Assembly (NCBI GenBank): GCA_903833215.1 | Contig: CAILEM010000050.1 | Coordinates: 1-64,000, forward strand | Length of the DNA: 64,000 bases | From: an uncultured Armatimonadota bacterium | Lineage (GTDB): Bacteria; Armatimonadota; Fimbriimonadia; Fimbriimonadales; Fimbriimonadaceae | Reading direction: 5' to 3' | Shown: piece after piece, positions 43,699-53,357 of the stretch | Numbering within the stretch: position 1 is the stretch's first letter | How the letters are laid out: each line of letters starts with the position of its first letter | Position numbers and translations under genes: made by a program | Notes under the pieces: generated by a model | The model's input: only the letters and a program-made list of their open reading frames with translations | The model's database searches: none | Told to the model about the DNA's origin: nothing

Positions 43699-44949
43699 AT
43701 GTTGACACCTATCGTTTTACTTCTGCTAAGCGCTTCCACTTCCCTCCAGTCCGAATCGCCCTCCTTCGATACCATCCAGCATCGGGCCTTCGACTTCTTC
43801 ATGGATGAGACTTACCCCTCGACCGGCTTGACAAAGGACCGAGCGAAAAATAGGGAGCCCCACGATGGTGCCCCCCATAACATGGCGTCCATCGTTTGTT
43901 CCGGACATATGCTGGCTTCCCTTGCGATTGGAGTGGAGCGCGGCTGGATATCGAAAACGGAAGCCTATGAAAGAGCCCTTACCTGCCTGAATTACTTCCA
44001 CGACAAGATGGAGAACAACCATGGGTTCTACTATCACTTTGTGGACTGGTCCAACGGAGCAAGATGGGAGAGCTGCGAGATTTCGTCGGTCGACACCGCA
44101 CTCTTTGTGAATGGTGCCCTGGTGGCCGCTGAATATTGGCCAAAAACCACAGTTCAACGCCTGGCCCTTGATATCGCGGACCGGATCGACTGGAAATGGA
44201 TGGCAACCGACGGTGGGGCCAAGCCCACGGAGACCTCGCCAAGCATGGGCTGGCATCCAGAACGGGGATTTATCAAGGACCGTTGGAATTTCTACACCGA
44301 AGCATGCCACTTATATCTGTTAGGTCTCGGTAATCCAACCGACAAGGCACTGCCTCCAGCAGCATGGGATGCATGGCAATTCAAGATGGGTAAAGTCGCT
44401 GGCTTCGACGTGTTCGACGGTGCCCACCCGATTTTCTGGGCCCAAATGACTTCGCCTTACTACGATCTCCGCGGGCTCGAAGATCGACAAGGAAGGAACT
44501 GGTGGCAAATGTGGATCAACGCCCACCTTGCAGACAACGCGTACTGCGCTCAGCATCCACAATGGAAAACCTACGCGGCGGGCTTCTGGGGCCTGAACGC
44601 GATGGATTCACCGGACGGCTACGCCGCTGATGAGCCGCGAGACGGCGGGAACAGCGGAACTGTGAGTCCAACCGCGATGATTGGATCGCTACTCTTCACA
44701 CCTGCTCTGGCTGAGAAGGCAAGAGTTGATCTTGGCAAGACGCAAAATGAGAGCTTCGGCAACTACGGATACTGTGACGCCCTCAACATTGACCGCAAAT
44801 GGTATGACCCCGATGTGCTTGGTCTTGACCTTGGGATGATGATCCTTAATGTTGAGAACGCAAGGACCGGTTTGATTTGGAAGCTGATGAAGAAGAGCCG
44901 GTACTACAAACGCGCCCTTTCTAAAGCCGGGTTCCACAAAGCCCATTGA
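43699..44949 (+). CDS. Secreted PF10091 (glycoamylase/GH144-like) enzyme
   Basis: The 416-residue protein has a signal peptide (MLTPIVLLLLSASTSLQS) and an (alpha/alpha)6-barrel pattern: FDTIQHRAFDFFMDETYPST, GLTKDR, NMASIVCSGHMLASLAIG, VDTALFVNGALVAAEY, GWHPERGFIKDRWNFYTEAC, then GAHPIFWAQMTSPYYDLRGL and GYAADEPRDGGNSGTVSPTA. This matches PF10091, which includes GH144 endo-beta-1,2-glucanases. The exact glucan is not predictable. The gene stands alone with 290 bases of gene-free sequence upstream. Confidence 0.83.
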   Translation: MLTPIVLLLLSASTSLQSESPSFDTIQHRAFDFFMDETYPSTGLTKDRAKNREPHDGAPHNMASIVCSGHMLASLAIGVERGWISKTEAYERALTCLNYFHDKMENNHGFYYHFVDWSNGARWESCEISSVDTALFVNGALVAAEYWPKTTVQRLALDIADRIDWKWMATDGGAKPTETSPSMGWHPERGFIKDRWNFYTEACHLYLLGLGNPTDKALPPAAWDAWQFKMGKVAGFDVFDGAHPIFWAQMTSPYYDLRGLEDRQGRNWWQMWINAHLADNAYCAQHPQWKTYAAGFWGLNAMDSPDGYAADEPRDGGNSGTVSPTAMIGSLLFTPALAEKARVDLGKTQNESFGNYGYCDALNIDRKWYDPDVLGLDLGMMILNVENARTGLIWKLMKKSRYYKRALSKAGFHKAH

Positions 44950-45079
44950 GCCGCGTGCTTAGGTCTTGAGAAAGCATGGGAGACATCGACCAATGCGAGC
45001 TTGCGGGCCCCAAAGGATCGATTTCTCTGGGAGATCATCACTGCCAGGTATTTCGGATTCATTGACGCAAGACGTCTCA

Positions 45080-45117
45080 TTCCTGTGAATCAAAGAGTCA
45101 GCTTTGATTCACAGGAA
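45080..45117. other. Perfect 16-bp hairpin in a convergent gap
   Basis: TTCCTGTGAATCAAAG pairs fully with CTTTGATTCACAGGAA around a six-base loop (AGTCAG). It lies in the 44950-45253 gap between convergent genes, so it may terminate one or both, but no T-run follows. Nothing else is seen in this gap. Confidence 0.6.
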
Positions 45118-45253
45118 AGGTCGAAACTTTGTTACCGCCCAAACGATTAATGAACGAATGGACTCGGCAAGTCCATTCCTAGGCACCAGGCTGGAGTCGT
45201 AAACACGTCTCTCAACAAGGCTGTCCGCGATATTTCCCAAGCGTCTGCCAATA

Positions 45254-47428
45254 CTACTTTGATCCGTTGATCCGCTTCAGTTCGTTCACCAAGAAGTCGA
45301 TGTTCGTGAAGGGATCGCCGCCGGTGCGCTTCCACCTTACACAGCCCTTCTTGTCGATCAGGATCGTCGAATGGAGCTCAATCCCCTCGAAATCATCGTA
45401 AGAAGAAAACCGGCGAGCGTTCTCGTGATCCTTGTCAGATAGCAGCGTGACGTTCACTTTGCCGAGTGCCACGGATTCTTTCAGCTTGGCGGGGGTCGAG
45501 CTGCAGACGGCGAGCACTACCGTGTCTTGAGCTTCGAAGTCCGAAGCCCGGTCGTTGATCGACTTGAGCTGCCCCACGCAGTGGACGCATTCGTCACCAA
45601 GGAAGAAGACAAGCAAGACGTTCTTTCCTGCATAGTCCTTCAGCTGAACGGGCTTGCCCTTCACATTCAAAACCTGCAAGGCGGGTGCCTGGAATGGACG
45701 CCAATTCATCGGGCCCATCGTGTCGAGGTCTTTGGGGTGGTAGATTCGCTCGGGTCTCGGGGTTTCGGCGATTGGCTTTGTTGCCAGGCCAAGCTTTCGA
45801 ACGTCTTCCAGCCATTTCAGATTGGGATCGGCCTGGGACCAGACGTACTCCAGACGGCCCGCATAGTAAGCCGCTTTGTCTTTGTTGCCACTTGCGTGGT
45901 GAGCGAGCGCAAGGCCGGAGAGTGCGAAGCCATCGTTCGGCTCCTGCTTTAGGGCGCGTTCGTAGCACTCGATGGCAAGTTGATTTTGTCCTCGCTTACG
46001 GTAGTCGTCTCCAAGCAGCCGAATGACAGGCCATGACTGGCCGGGAGGATCACCGCCATAGTGTTTGGTGTCATCTTCGGCGGCATCTAGCAGAGCCTTC
46101 TGCCCATCCAGCATATGCCCATCGGACAGAGCGACCAACCCTTCGGCAATGCTCACGATGGCGGCAGTACCCTTCAAAACGGGACTTTCTGGATCCTTGT
46201 TTGCGGCAGCAATTTTCACCTGCAAGGCCCTTAGATCCTGCAAACGCTCTTTCGCCTCCCGAAGTTTGCCAGTGCCGTTCAAAGCAAGGGTCTCCGCGAA
46301 CGCCTGATCGAATTTGCCGAAATCGTCTTTGTCGTTCCAAGCGACGACACCCTTTGCCAGAATCTGATCCCACATCTCGAACTTGATGAGGGCGCGGACC
46401 ATAGCCTGATGGCCCTCCAATACGGTACGGCCCGCTGCCTCAGAATTGAGATCCGGATCGCGGGGCGCAGCGAGCATGTCGTGCGAACCCTTAAGAGAAG
46501 CGTCCAACATCCCGAGTTGCTCTTGGATGTAGCAAAGATAATTGCGATTGTGCGGGTAGTTCCAGGTCTCAAACGGCAGGGCGAGCCGGTCGTTCATGTA
46601 CCGGAGTTCGATCCTCGTCGCCGAATCCATGGCAATGGCTGCCTCGTGCCACATCCCGATCTTCGTATAGATGTGGCCCGGCATGTGAAGGGCGTGGCCG
46701 ATGCCAGGCGCGGACTTACCGTAGAGTTCGCAGCTTCGGATGGCCTGCTCCGACGAGACCCCGTCCCAATTGTGAATGCTCGCGTGGTGAGCGCCGGGGT
46801 GCATCGGATTCTTGGCCAGCACCTGTTCGATCAGCAGTTGGTTGGGAAATGCACTGCCGTCGCCAATATTGAAGAGCGCTAGGTGAGCCTTCGCCTCAAT
46901 GTCATCCGGATACTTGATTACGATTTTCTGAAGCTCTCCGACGAGAACTTTGCGGCCTTCCTTCACTCCCGGAGTCGTGGCTTGCGCCCATGCCTCAATG
47001 TACATTCGCTCTCGCTCAGAAACTTTGTCTTCTCGGCGAACGGCTTCCTTCAGAAAAGCCTTGTACCGGTCGAAGTCCTTGTCGTCGAAATTTGGCGCAC
47101 CCATCGCGAACCAATTGAAGCCGCATCGAGCCAGGCTCCAGTACGCCATTGCACAGTCAGGATCGAGCTTCAGGCACCAACGAAACGAGCGCTCCGCCTC
47201 TTCGAACCAGAAGGAGTGAAGCAGAGAGTTGCCCTGGTTAAACCACTTTTGCACTTCCGGATTCTTGGTGGTTATCGGGAAGGGCGCCTCGCCAATCCCG
47301 TCCATCACCCAAGGCCGCGTGCGCATCCCAGAGTCAAAGGCCGAGCCGTGACTTGAATGCCCCGGCTGATCATCGGCGAACGCAGCGACCGAGGCCAAGA
47401 GTAGGAAGAGTGCAAAGATTTGACGCAT
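45254..47428 (-). CDS. Secreted TPR protein fused to a thioredoxin-like domain
   Basis: The 724-residue product has a signal peptide (MRQIFALFLLLASVAAFA). Residues 45-560 are helical TPR-type repeats (WFNQGNSLLHSFWFEEAERS, CLKLDPDCAMAYWSLARCGF, GQNQLAIECYERALKQEPND, GFALSGLALAHHASGNKDKA). The last 140 residues are an AhpC/TSA thioredoxin fold: VLNVKGKPVQLKDYAGKNVL, FFLGDECVHCVGQLKSIND with a CxxC pair, TVVLAVCSST and STILIDKKGCVRWKRTGG. The TPR part probably binds a partner and the C terminus handles disulfides or peroxide. No partner is adjacent. Confidence 0.88.
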   Translation of the reverse strand: MRQIFALFLLLASVAAFADDQPGHSSHGSAFDSGMRTRPWVMDGIGEAPFPITTKNPEVQKWFNQGNSLLHSFWFEEAERSFRWCLKLDPDCAMAYWSLARCGFNWFAMGAPNFDDKDFDRYKAFLKEAVRREDKVSERERMYIEAWAQATTPGVKEGRKVLVGELQKIVIKYPDDIEAKAHLALFNIGDGSAFPNQLLIEQVLAKNPMHPGAHHASIHNWDGVSSEQAIRSCELYGKSAPGIGHALHMPGHIYTKIGMWHEAAIAMDSATRIELRYMNDRLALPFETWNYPHNRNYLCYIQEQLGMLDASLKGSHDMLAAPRDPDLNSEAAGRTVLEGHQAMVRALIKFEMWDQILAKGVVAWNDKDDFGKFDQAFAETLALNGTGKLREAKERLQDLRALQVKIAAANKDPESPVLKGTAAIVSIAEGLVALSDGHMLDGQKALLDAAEDDTKHYGGDPPGQSWPVIRLLGDDYRKRGQNQLAIECYERALKQEPNDGFALSGLALAHHASGNKDKAAYYAGRLEYVWSQADPNLKWLEDVRKLGLATKPIAETPRPERIYHPKDLDTMGPMNWRPFQAPALQVLNVKGKPVQLKDYAGKNVLLVFFLGDECVHCVGQLKSINDRASDFEAQDTVVLAVCSSTPAKLKESVALGKVNVTLLSDKDHENARRFSSYDDFEGIELHSTILIDKKGCVRWKRTGGDPFTNIDFLVNELKRINGSK

Positions 47429-47710
47429 AGAGTCCCGGCATTATATACGGCTGGCTTCGGATCTGGGAAATTCGATATCTCCACCCGGCGACAAAGCAGG
47501 CAGTTTTTCGAAGGACCGCTGGCAACTTTAGACTCCTGCCCCGCCTCCTAACCCAAATTAGGCGAATTCGTAGAGGTCAACTCTGTCCAAGAATGTTCGA
47601 AAGTAGCCGTGGGACTGTCAGAGAGATTCCTAGACATTATTCGGGCGTCGGCCGTGGAAGCCATATCACAGAGTCTTCGTGATGAATGTCGTAATCTAGG
47701 AAGATCACAG

Positions 47711-48139
47711 ATGGATGTTTCACAGCTGCCTTTCAACCACTATATCGGTCTGGAACTCGCGAGCCAGGAGAGCGACTTTCTCGTCACCCTTCCTGATGAT
47801 CCTAAGTACACCAATCACGTTGGAACCGTCCATGCAAGTGCGCTTTTGGCAGTTGCAGAAGCAGGTTCAGCTGCATTTCTTTCCAAACAATTTCCCACTG
47901 TAACCGGGTTCATTCCGGTCGTACGCCAACTGGAGGCAAAGTTCCGAAAGCCCGCAAGGGGACGGGTATGGGCTCGGTGCAAAGTTACACCCCAAGAGAT
48001 TGCACAATTGACGAGTGACCTAGCCACAAGAACTCGTATGTTTGCCTCAATACCGGTCGAGGTTGTCGACGACGCCGGCACGGTTGTGATGTCAGCAATA
48101 GTCGAGTGGTTTATCTCCCAAGGCAACTTGAACAGCTAA
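47711..48139 (+). CDS. Hotdog-fold thioesterase-like protein (DUF4442/PaaI type)
   Basis: The 142-residue protein has the hotdog pattern YIGLELASQESDFLVTLPDD, then NHVGTVHASALLAVAEAGSA, whose HVGTVH-A segment is the family active-site helix start, FRKPARGRVWARCKV and DDAGTVVMSAIVEWFI. It probably hydrolyses acyl-CoA or binds an acyl group. The ATG at 47711 starts the conserved region. Upstream in-frame codons show no conservation. The 361-base gap after it (48140-48500) contains no convincing gene. Confidence 0.75.
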   Translation: MDVSQLPFNHYIGLELASQESDFLVTLPDDPKYTNHVGTVHASALLAVAEAGSAAFLSKQFPTVTGFIPVVRQLEAKFRKPARGRVWARCKVTPQEIAQLTSDLATRTRMFASIPVEVVDDAGTVVMSAIVEWFISQGNLNS

Positions 48140-48500
48140 CGATCGTTGTCAGGTCGCATGCTCAACTATGGAACGAAGTCTGCTTAAGGTGGGCAAAGCG
48201 CCAGAAAATCGTTCCACGTCGGAGCCCCGAGGCGTAATAGAATGCTACGGCGCGCCGTAGTAATCGAACGACAAGCCGTCCAACCAACCCCGGGTAACAT
48301 CCGAACGCTTAGCGTGGGATTGTTGACTAAGGCGTATGCCGAAAGTCGACCCAGAAAACGCCCACATAGGCATCCTTGATAATACATCCAGGCAAATGAC
48401 GAAGGCGAGGGTGGCTGAAAGGCGGATTCAAGCAGGTTATGCGGGAGAAAATCCCCCACCCGATTGAATTGCTCTCGCCAACGTTCAACCAGATATCTTT
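48140..48500. other. Gene-free stretch
   Basis: Several short open frames cross this region on the minus strand, but none has a plausible start, composition or family match. A palindrome-rich part near 48240-48265 (ACGGCGCGCCGT) is the only notable element. Confidence 0.4.
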
Positions 48501-49226
48501 ATGACCAGCAAAACGATCTACGAAGGCTTCGTGGGACTTCACTTCCAGAACGGCAAGTTGCTGGGCGTTTTGCCACAGGGCAAATACCGTTTTTGGAGTC
48601 GCGGGCATGACATCTTGTCCATCGACTTGCGTCCCGTTCATGAGTTGATCGGTGGCCAGGAAGTTAGCACCAAGGATGGCGCTGGACTTCGTGTGTCTCT
48701 GTTGATCACCTACAGAATTGTTGACCCACTGCTCTACTACCGAAGTGGAGAGGTCACGCCCGTTTTCATCCAGGGTGGACTCACGGCTAAAACCTCCCAG
48801 CAAGTCCATTTCCTTGTCCAAACCGCGTTGCGCCAATGGACCTCTGATCGGACGTTCGTTGAGGCGTTTGATAACCGTGGCGATTTAGCAGCAGCAATAC
48901 TTCCCGTTATTGCTGAAGGGGCCAAGGAGTTTGGGATTGAAGTCGAATCCCTGCGATCCTTGGATTTCTCGATGGTCGGTTCCTTACGTGCCGCCTATTC
49001 CGATCTCCTCAAGACGAAGATCGAGGGTGAGACCGCTCTCGCACGCGCTCGAAATGAATCGGCAACGCTGCGGAATCTGCTGAATACCGCGAAGCTGGTT
49101 CGGGAGCACCCGGGACTGCTAGAGTTGCGCGTCCTTTCCAGCGGCCAACGACCCAAGGTGACCTTCGTGGTGGGCAACCAATCTGCTCAAACTCAAGCAG
49201 CGGCAGTCGAGCCGGACGAAGCATGA
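48501..49226 (+). CDS. SPFH/Band 7 domain protein
   Basis: The 241-residue protein follows the SPFH pattern: IYEGFVGLHFQNGKLLGVLP, GKYRFW, DLRPVHELIGGQEVSTKDGA, LRVSLLITYRIVDPLLY and the long helix LKTKIEGETALARARNESAT. No membrane anchor precedes the domain, so it is a soluble or peripherally bound slipin-like form. SPFH proteins scaffold membrane microdomains or regulate proteases. The partner (NfeD type) is not adjacent. It lies 36 bases before the GH16-like gene on the same strand. Confidence 0.83.
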   Translation: MTSKTIYEGFVGLHFQNGKLLGVLPQGKYRFWSRGHDILSIDLRPVHELIGGQEVSTKDGAGLRVSLLITYRIVDPLLYYRSGEVTPVFIQGGLTAKTSQQVHFLVQTALRQWTSDRTFVEAFDNRGDLAAAILPVIAEGAKEFGIEVESLRSLDFSMVGSLRAAYSDLLKTKIEGETALARARNESATLRNLLNTAKLVREHPGLLELRVLSSGQRPKVTFVVGNQSAQTQAAAVEPDEA

Positions 49227-49262
49227 CGGAATTTGGCACAGTCGTGATACAGTGATTGCACC

Positions 49263-50267
49263 GTGCATTCGTCTATTTTTTTAGCAGCCATGTGGTTGGC
49301 AAACAACCCTTTGCAGGCCGCGCAATTGAGCATCTCAAACCCTCCCGCCGGGGCCCGATGGTTCCAGAGTGAATCGAATGTCATCACCTGGCAGGATACG
49401 GGAAGTTCGGCTGCCGGCTACGAGGTTCGGCTCGATCGCGGGAACGGAAAGTGGGTCAAGTTGGGCTCTGCTGGAAAATCGGCGAAGTCCTTCACTTGGC
49501 GGACCACCGGTCCGGCCACGGAATCTGCTGTTATCAGCGTCGTAGCCCTCAATGCCAAAGGAGCCCAATTAAGCACGGGAGCCAGTGGGCCATTCCAGGT
49601 GGTACTACCGGCGACATCATTCAGTGGAATGACTTGGAAGGTGCGTCCGGCAGGCACAGGCGGCCCCGGTCCCAACCATTGGGATGCTCACGCTGCCTGG
49701 ATCGATTCCAAGGGATTTTTGCACTTAAGAATCTTCAAAGCGAACGGACAGTGGAAATGTGGAGAGGTCGAGACCACGAAGAAATTGGGATTCGGCGAAT
49801 ATCGCTTTTGGGTGGATGGCCGAATTGACCGACTCGACAAAAACTTGGTGCTTGGGCTGTTTCCTTACCCTAATGCCGACGTCGGCCCCGATGGCACCCA
49901 CGAAATCGATATCGAGTTCGCACGCTGGGGTGGCAACGCACCGATCGGAAACTACACGGTTTGGCCCACGACCCCAAACCTGAAACAGACCACATTTGCG
50001 TTTGAGTTCACGTTGAATGGTGACTTCTCGACTCACGTGTTCACCTGGATGCAGAAATCGATCTTGTTCCAGTCCCTGCACGGACACTACGATGACAACA
50101 CGAACGAGTTCAGTAGCTGGCTGTTCGCGCCCAACGACGCAACGGCACGCGTCTCGGGGGCAGCGATGCCAATGCACATCAATTTCTGGCTGTTCCAAGG
50201 CAAGCCCCCCACCGACGGTAAAGAAGCCGAAATCGTCATCGAGAAATTCTCCTTCAAGCCAGCGTGA
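49263..50267 (+). CDS. Secreted GH16-like protein
   Basis: The 334-residue product (GTG start, signal peptide SSIFLAAMWLANNPLQA) has an N-terminal fibronectin-like domain (about 20-115: SNPPAGARWFQSESNVITWQ) and a jelly-roll with WKVRPAGTGGPGPNHWD, FGEYRFWVDGRIDRLDKNLV and THEIDIEFARWGG, which holds the GH16 ExDxE catalytic strand. FTWMQKSILFQ and AMPMHINFWLFQG fit the later strands. It would cleave beta-glucans such as laminarin or galactans. The substrate is unknown. Confidence 0.82.
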   Translation: MHSSIFLAAMWLANNPLQAAQLSISNPPAGARWFQSESNVITWQDTGSSAAGYEVRLDRGNGKWVKLGSAGKSAKSFTWRTTGPATESAVISVVALNAKGAQLSTGASGPFQVVLPATSFSGMTWKVRPAGTGGPGPNHWDAHAAWIDSKGFLHLRIFKANGQWKCGEVETTKKLGFGEYRFWVDGRIDRLDKNLVLGLFPYPNADVGPDGTHEIDIEFARWGGNAPIGNYTVWPTTPNLKQTTFAFEFTLNGDFSTHVFTWMQKSILFQSLHGHYDDNTNEFSSWLFAPNDATARVSGAAMPMHINFWLFQGKPPTDGKEAEIVIEKFSFKPA

Positions 50268-50370
50268 GGCTAGTCCCATGAGCCACTGGCGCATTCTGAG
50301 GTGATTGGCTGGTGTGCGAATGGTGCGCAGAATCGCTGGCTCAGAGCCAATTGACAGTTACGCTTACCAT

Positions 50371-51567
50371 TTACTTCGGACACATTTTGACAAGCTCTTT
50401 AATAATATCGTCCATACCACTGTTCAGCCCAGGATTAGTTTCAGGCTTGTAGCCGCCATTCGTGTAGAAAACGAATCCACTACCCCTTCTGGGATTGCTT
50501 GACACAAAGGCGAATTCTCCCCTTCCAGTCGAGCCGTTGTGATAAACCCATCCATCTGGCTGACACTCCCAGCCGACCGAACTGAACTTGCCGCCAGGAA
50601 ATGCACTACGGAGGGAGTCGGTATAGATCTTTGAGGGGAGTTGACCGCCATTTGATAAAGTAGTGGTAATTACGAAAGAACATAGGTCAGGAAGAGTAAC
50701 TGAGCATCCTGCATTCGGCTCGCTTTTCAAATAGGCGTACGGCGCAGCCGAAGCACCAGGAGATGCTGTTGCCGTATTCATGTCCATGAAGTGAGGGGCA
50801 ACATCATCAGAACTCGGCCTAGATGTGTCCAGCATCGTGGCGTTGGTTAATCCCAACCACTTCCCAAGGTCCCCTTGGAGCCAATCCTCGTAATGCTGCC
50901 CAGTTAATCTCTCGACCATCGCAACGGCAATTTGCATTCCGAGATTGCTGTAGCTTTCTTTGCGTCCTGGCTCAGCGGCTACGTTTGTGCCCACTATTGT
51001 CTTAAGCACCCAAAGACGGTAGATCAGCGGATTGCCTTCCCTAGGAATGTTGACTCGTCGAGGTATCCCCGCAGTATGGGTGATGAGTTGGAGCAAGGTC
51101 GCATTGTAAAAGGGGCTGTTTGGATAGTCTTTTTGGACATCAGGAAATACCTTCCCGACCGTTGTGTCGTAGGAGATAACGCCCTTAGCCACAAATTGGG
51201 CCAACATCTCCCCGGTAATCACCTTGGAGACTGAGCCAACATTTAAGTGGTCATTTACGGTTGCCGCTGCGTGATCATTCTTGGAACCTGTGGCGACACA
51301 GGCGACAACTTTCCCACCCTTGATCAACGCGCACCAAACCCCAGGCAAACCCTTCTGTGCCATCCATCTCTGCGCCATCCCACGAACTGTCTCCTGATAC
51401 GGCAGATTATTGAAATCAACAGCATAGGGTCTTTGGGCGGAAGAAGTCGGCAGAGTAAGCGAAGGCGAAGTCACGATGGCAGTTGATCCCGCCGGTACCG
51501 GCCCGCTTGCCACAACAAGCCCCAATGCTTTCATGCTGAGAGTTAACAAGCTCAAATTTAGTCCCAT
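50371..51567 (-). CDS. Serine hydrolase of the class C beta-lactamase/esterase family
   Basis: The 398-residue protein has the SxxK motif in VGSVSKVITGE (Ser112, Lys115), the YxN motif in ESYSNLGMQIAVAM, and a C-terminal HNGSTGRGEFAFVSS loop standing for the KTG/HxG strand. LLQLITHTAGIPR is also typical. A hydrophobic N terminus may be a signal peptide. The family covers esterases, D-aminopeptidases and beta-lactamases. Resistance is not implied. A gene-free gap follows upstream (51568-51957). Confidence 0.88.
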   Translation of the reverse strand: MGLNLSLLTLSMKALGLVVASGPVPAGSTAIVTSPSLTLPTSSAQRPYAVDFNNLPYQETVRGMAQRWMAQKGLPGVWCALIKGGKVVACVATGSKNDHAAATVNDHLNVGSVSKVITGEMLAQFVAKGVISYDTTVGKVFPDVQKDYPNSPFYNATLLQLITHTAGIPRRVNIPREGNPLIYRLWVLKTIVGTNVAAEPGRKESYSNLGMQIAVAMVERLTGQHYEDWLQGDLGKWLGLTNATMLDTSRPSSDDVAPHFMDMNTATASPGASAAPYAYLKSEPNAGCSVTLPDLCSFVITTTLSNGGQLPSKIYTDSLRSAFPGGKFSSVGWECQPDGWVYHNGSTGRGEFAFVSSNPRRGSGFVFYTNGGYKPETNPGLNSGMDDIIKELVKMCPK

Positions 51568-51957
51568 GTGATTCTTTCAATACAGTGAATGCCTAAAACT
51601 TGGAATCTTCATCATAGAGATGAAGTGCACCAGATTACCAAGTGATTTGGCGACGATAACCAATCCATAACACAAACCGTGCCAGCAGATTAAGGAGACT
51701 CTATTTGTTTCCTGAAAATGCCTATGTTCGTGAAAGCGAGAACCTCTCATCAGGCTCTCCGCTCAACCATCTCCCAGATAAGTCAGTCGTAACATTTAGA
51801 GCTTTCGCGGTACAGGTCAATAGGTGTAGCATGGCGTCATGGAATACCCGCTGGCCAGCGCGCTGAATGAACTCTTGCCGACTTCATTGTAAGGTGAAGT
51901 CACTAGGGTCCATAGGTTTGCGCGTGTGCACAACAACCTAAGTCTCTTGGGAAATCA
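51568..51957. other. Gene-free divergent gap
   Basis: The 390 bases between the serine hydrolase and the TPR lipoprotein genes hold no gene, tRNA or recognised repeat. It must contain the promoters of both divergent genes, but no confident -35/-10 pair was picked. Confidence 0.4.
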
Positions 51958-52815
51958 ATGTTGACCAAACACTTTTTCATACTTGCAGGTGTCGGTTGCC
52001 TGACGATCGCCGCCATAAATGGTTGCCACAGCGAGACAAATGGCATCCCTTTGGTAACGGAGGTCAAAGTAAGTTCTCCACAGGTCGCCTCAACGAAACC
52101 ATCGAAGGCTGACATGGACGCTATGCTGCGAAAGTATCCGACGGCCGCATATGCAGCAGCCCGAGCCCGGGTTGACGGCTTGGAGAAAGAGGCAAAAGCG
52201 GCCATGGCTGCCGGACACTTTGCTGAGGCTTATTCCGCTTTCCAGTCTGAAAAAGCGACCTGGGAAACGCTGGGCACAAAGCAATCTCCATACCGCCCCG
52301 AGGAATTGGAGTGTCTGTTTCAGATGGGCAAGTACTCCGAAGTTGTGAAGTTGACAAGCGGCAAAAACGCCCCCGATGCGGAAACTGCTGCCGTCATCGG
52401 AGTATCTCTGCTTCGAGAGGGTCACTTCACCGAAGCGCAGAAGCTCTTTTCGGCGGACCGAATGATTCTTCGCTATATGGCAGACGGGAACTACAAATCG
52501 TTCGTGCCCGAGCCAACTACCGTCAAAAACCTTGAGTGTGACCTCTACTTAGCCCGAGGAATCGAGCGAAAGATTCACGCCGACTTCCCCGGCGCATTGA
52601 TCGAGTTTCGCAGGGCGGATGTTCTGCTCCCTTACCAACCACTCATCTCCTATTACCTGGGGGATGCCCTTTGGCACCTTGGCAGGACAAAGGAGGCAAG
52701 CGCCTACGGAGAGGTCGCCAAGAAACTTGGCGGGACGATTCCCAACCGCGTAGACAGGTTCTCAAGCCCGATTCGCAGTACCCACGGTCAGATGACAGGC
52801 CCAGATCTTCCTTAG
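51958..52815 (+). CDS. TPR-containing lipoprotein
   Basis: The 285-residue product has a lipoprotein signal (MLTKHFFILAGVGCLTIAAI with lipobox INGC, acylated Cys23). Helical repeats follow: AYAAARARVDGLEKEAKAAM, AAGHFAEAYSAFQSEKATWE, ECLFQMGKYSEVVKL, VIGVSLLREGHFTEAQKLFS and ISYYLGDALWHLGRTKEASA. The TPR fold is clear, the partner is unknown. It probably sits on the inner leaflet of the outer membrane or the periplasmic face of the inner membrane. Confidence 0.82.
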   Translation: MLTKHFFILAGVGCLTIAAINGCHSETNGIPLVTEVKVSSPQVASTKPSKADMDAMLRKYPTAAYAAARARVDGLEKEAKAAMAAGHFAEAYSAFQSEKATWETLGTKQSPYRPEELECLFQMGKYSEVVKLTSGKNAPDAETAAVIGVSLLREGHFTEAQKLFSADRMILRYMADGNYKSFVPEPTTVKNLECDLYLARGIERKIHADFPGALIEFRRADVLLPYQPLISYYLGDALWHLGRTKEASAYGEVAKKLGGTIPNRVDRFSSPIRSTHGQMTGPDLP

Positions 52816-52856
52816 ATCCGACAGCCATCGGGCTAGTCAAGAAGCAACCGCTGGAG

Positions 52857-53357
52857 TCATGGCCCATCGGCGACTATTGTCCTGAGCTGCCAGGCTTGTT
52901 CGATAATCTGGTCCAGAACTTCTTTCTTGGGAAGGTACATAGTCGTCCGCTCTTGCAGTAGCGCCAGCCCTTCTTCGATTTCGATCCAACCGTTTGCATG
53001 ACCTAGGATCAATATGCCAAAGGTTCCGGTGACAAGCAATCCTTCGCGACGTCCATGGGATACAGCGCGCTTGTCGTCGCACAGCAGAATTGCGTCGTAC
53101 TCCTTTGCTAGACGAATTGCCTCCCTTTCGCCAGCACCCGGCCGAATGCGATCAGGTTCGCCGCTTGGCGCAACCACTTCGGCCCATCCTGGGAGTTTGG
53201 AAATCCAGAGCCGAATTTCTGGCGGCGTTTCGGCATTCTCAAATTCCCAAACGACAGCTGGGGGAATGAGGACTCGCTCATGAAGTCGGGGTAACAGTGC
53301 TGCTTGCTCAATCAGAATGAGGTGGCCCAGTGCGCCATTGTCAGTGACAACGATCAT
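52857..53357 (-). CDS. PIN-domain toxin (DUF3368-like)
   Basis: The 166-residue protein has the PIN layout: VVTDNGALGHLILIEQAALL, whose TDN-A pattern gives the first Asp, IPPAVVWEFE, GAGEREAIRLAKEYDAILLC and DDKRAVSH with the second acidic cluster, then LLVTGTFGILILGHANGWI. DUF3368-type PIN toxins cleave RNA. The upstream UPF0175-type antitoxin gene overlaps it by four bases (ATGA), giving an antitoxin-first operon on the minus strand. Confidence 0.85.
   Translation of the reverse strand: MIVVTDNGALGHLILIEQAALLPRLHERVLIPPAVVWEFENAETPPEIRLWISKLPGWAEVVAPSGEPDRIRPGAGEREAIRLAKEYDAILLCDDKRAVSHGRREGLLVTGTFGILILGHANGWIEIEEGLALLQERTTMYLPKKEVLDQIIEQAWQLRTIVADGP

Noticed and set aside
48184-48836. Minus-strand frames before and across the SPFH gene start
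   Set aside because: They overlap the SPFH coding region on the other strand and show no conserved sequence.
50371-51567. Antibiotic resistance beta-lactamase
   Set aside because: SxxK and YxN motifs are shared by esterases and peptidases of the same fold. Nothing in the sequence points to drug hydrolysis.
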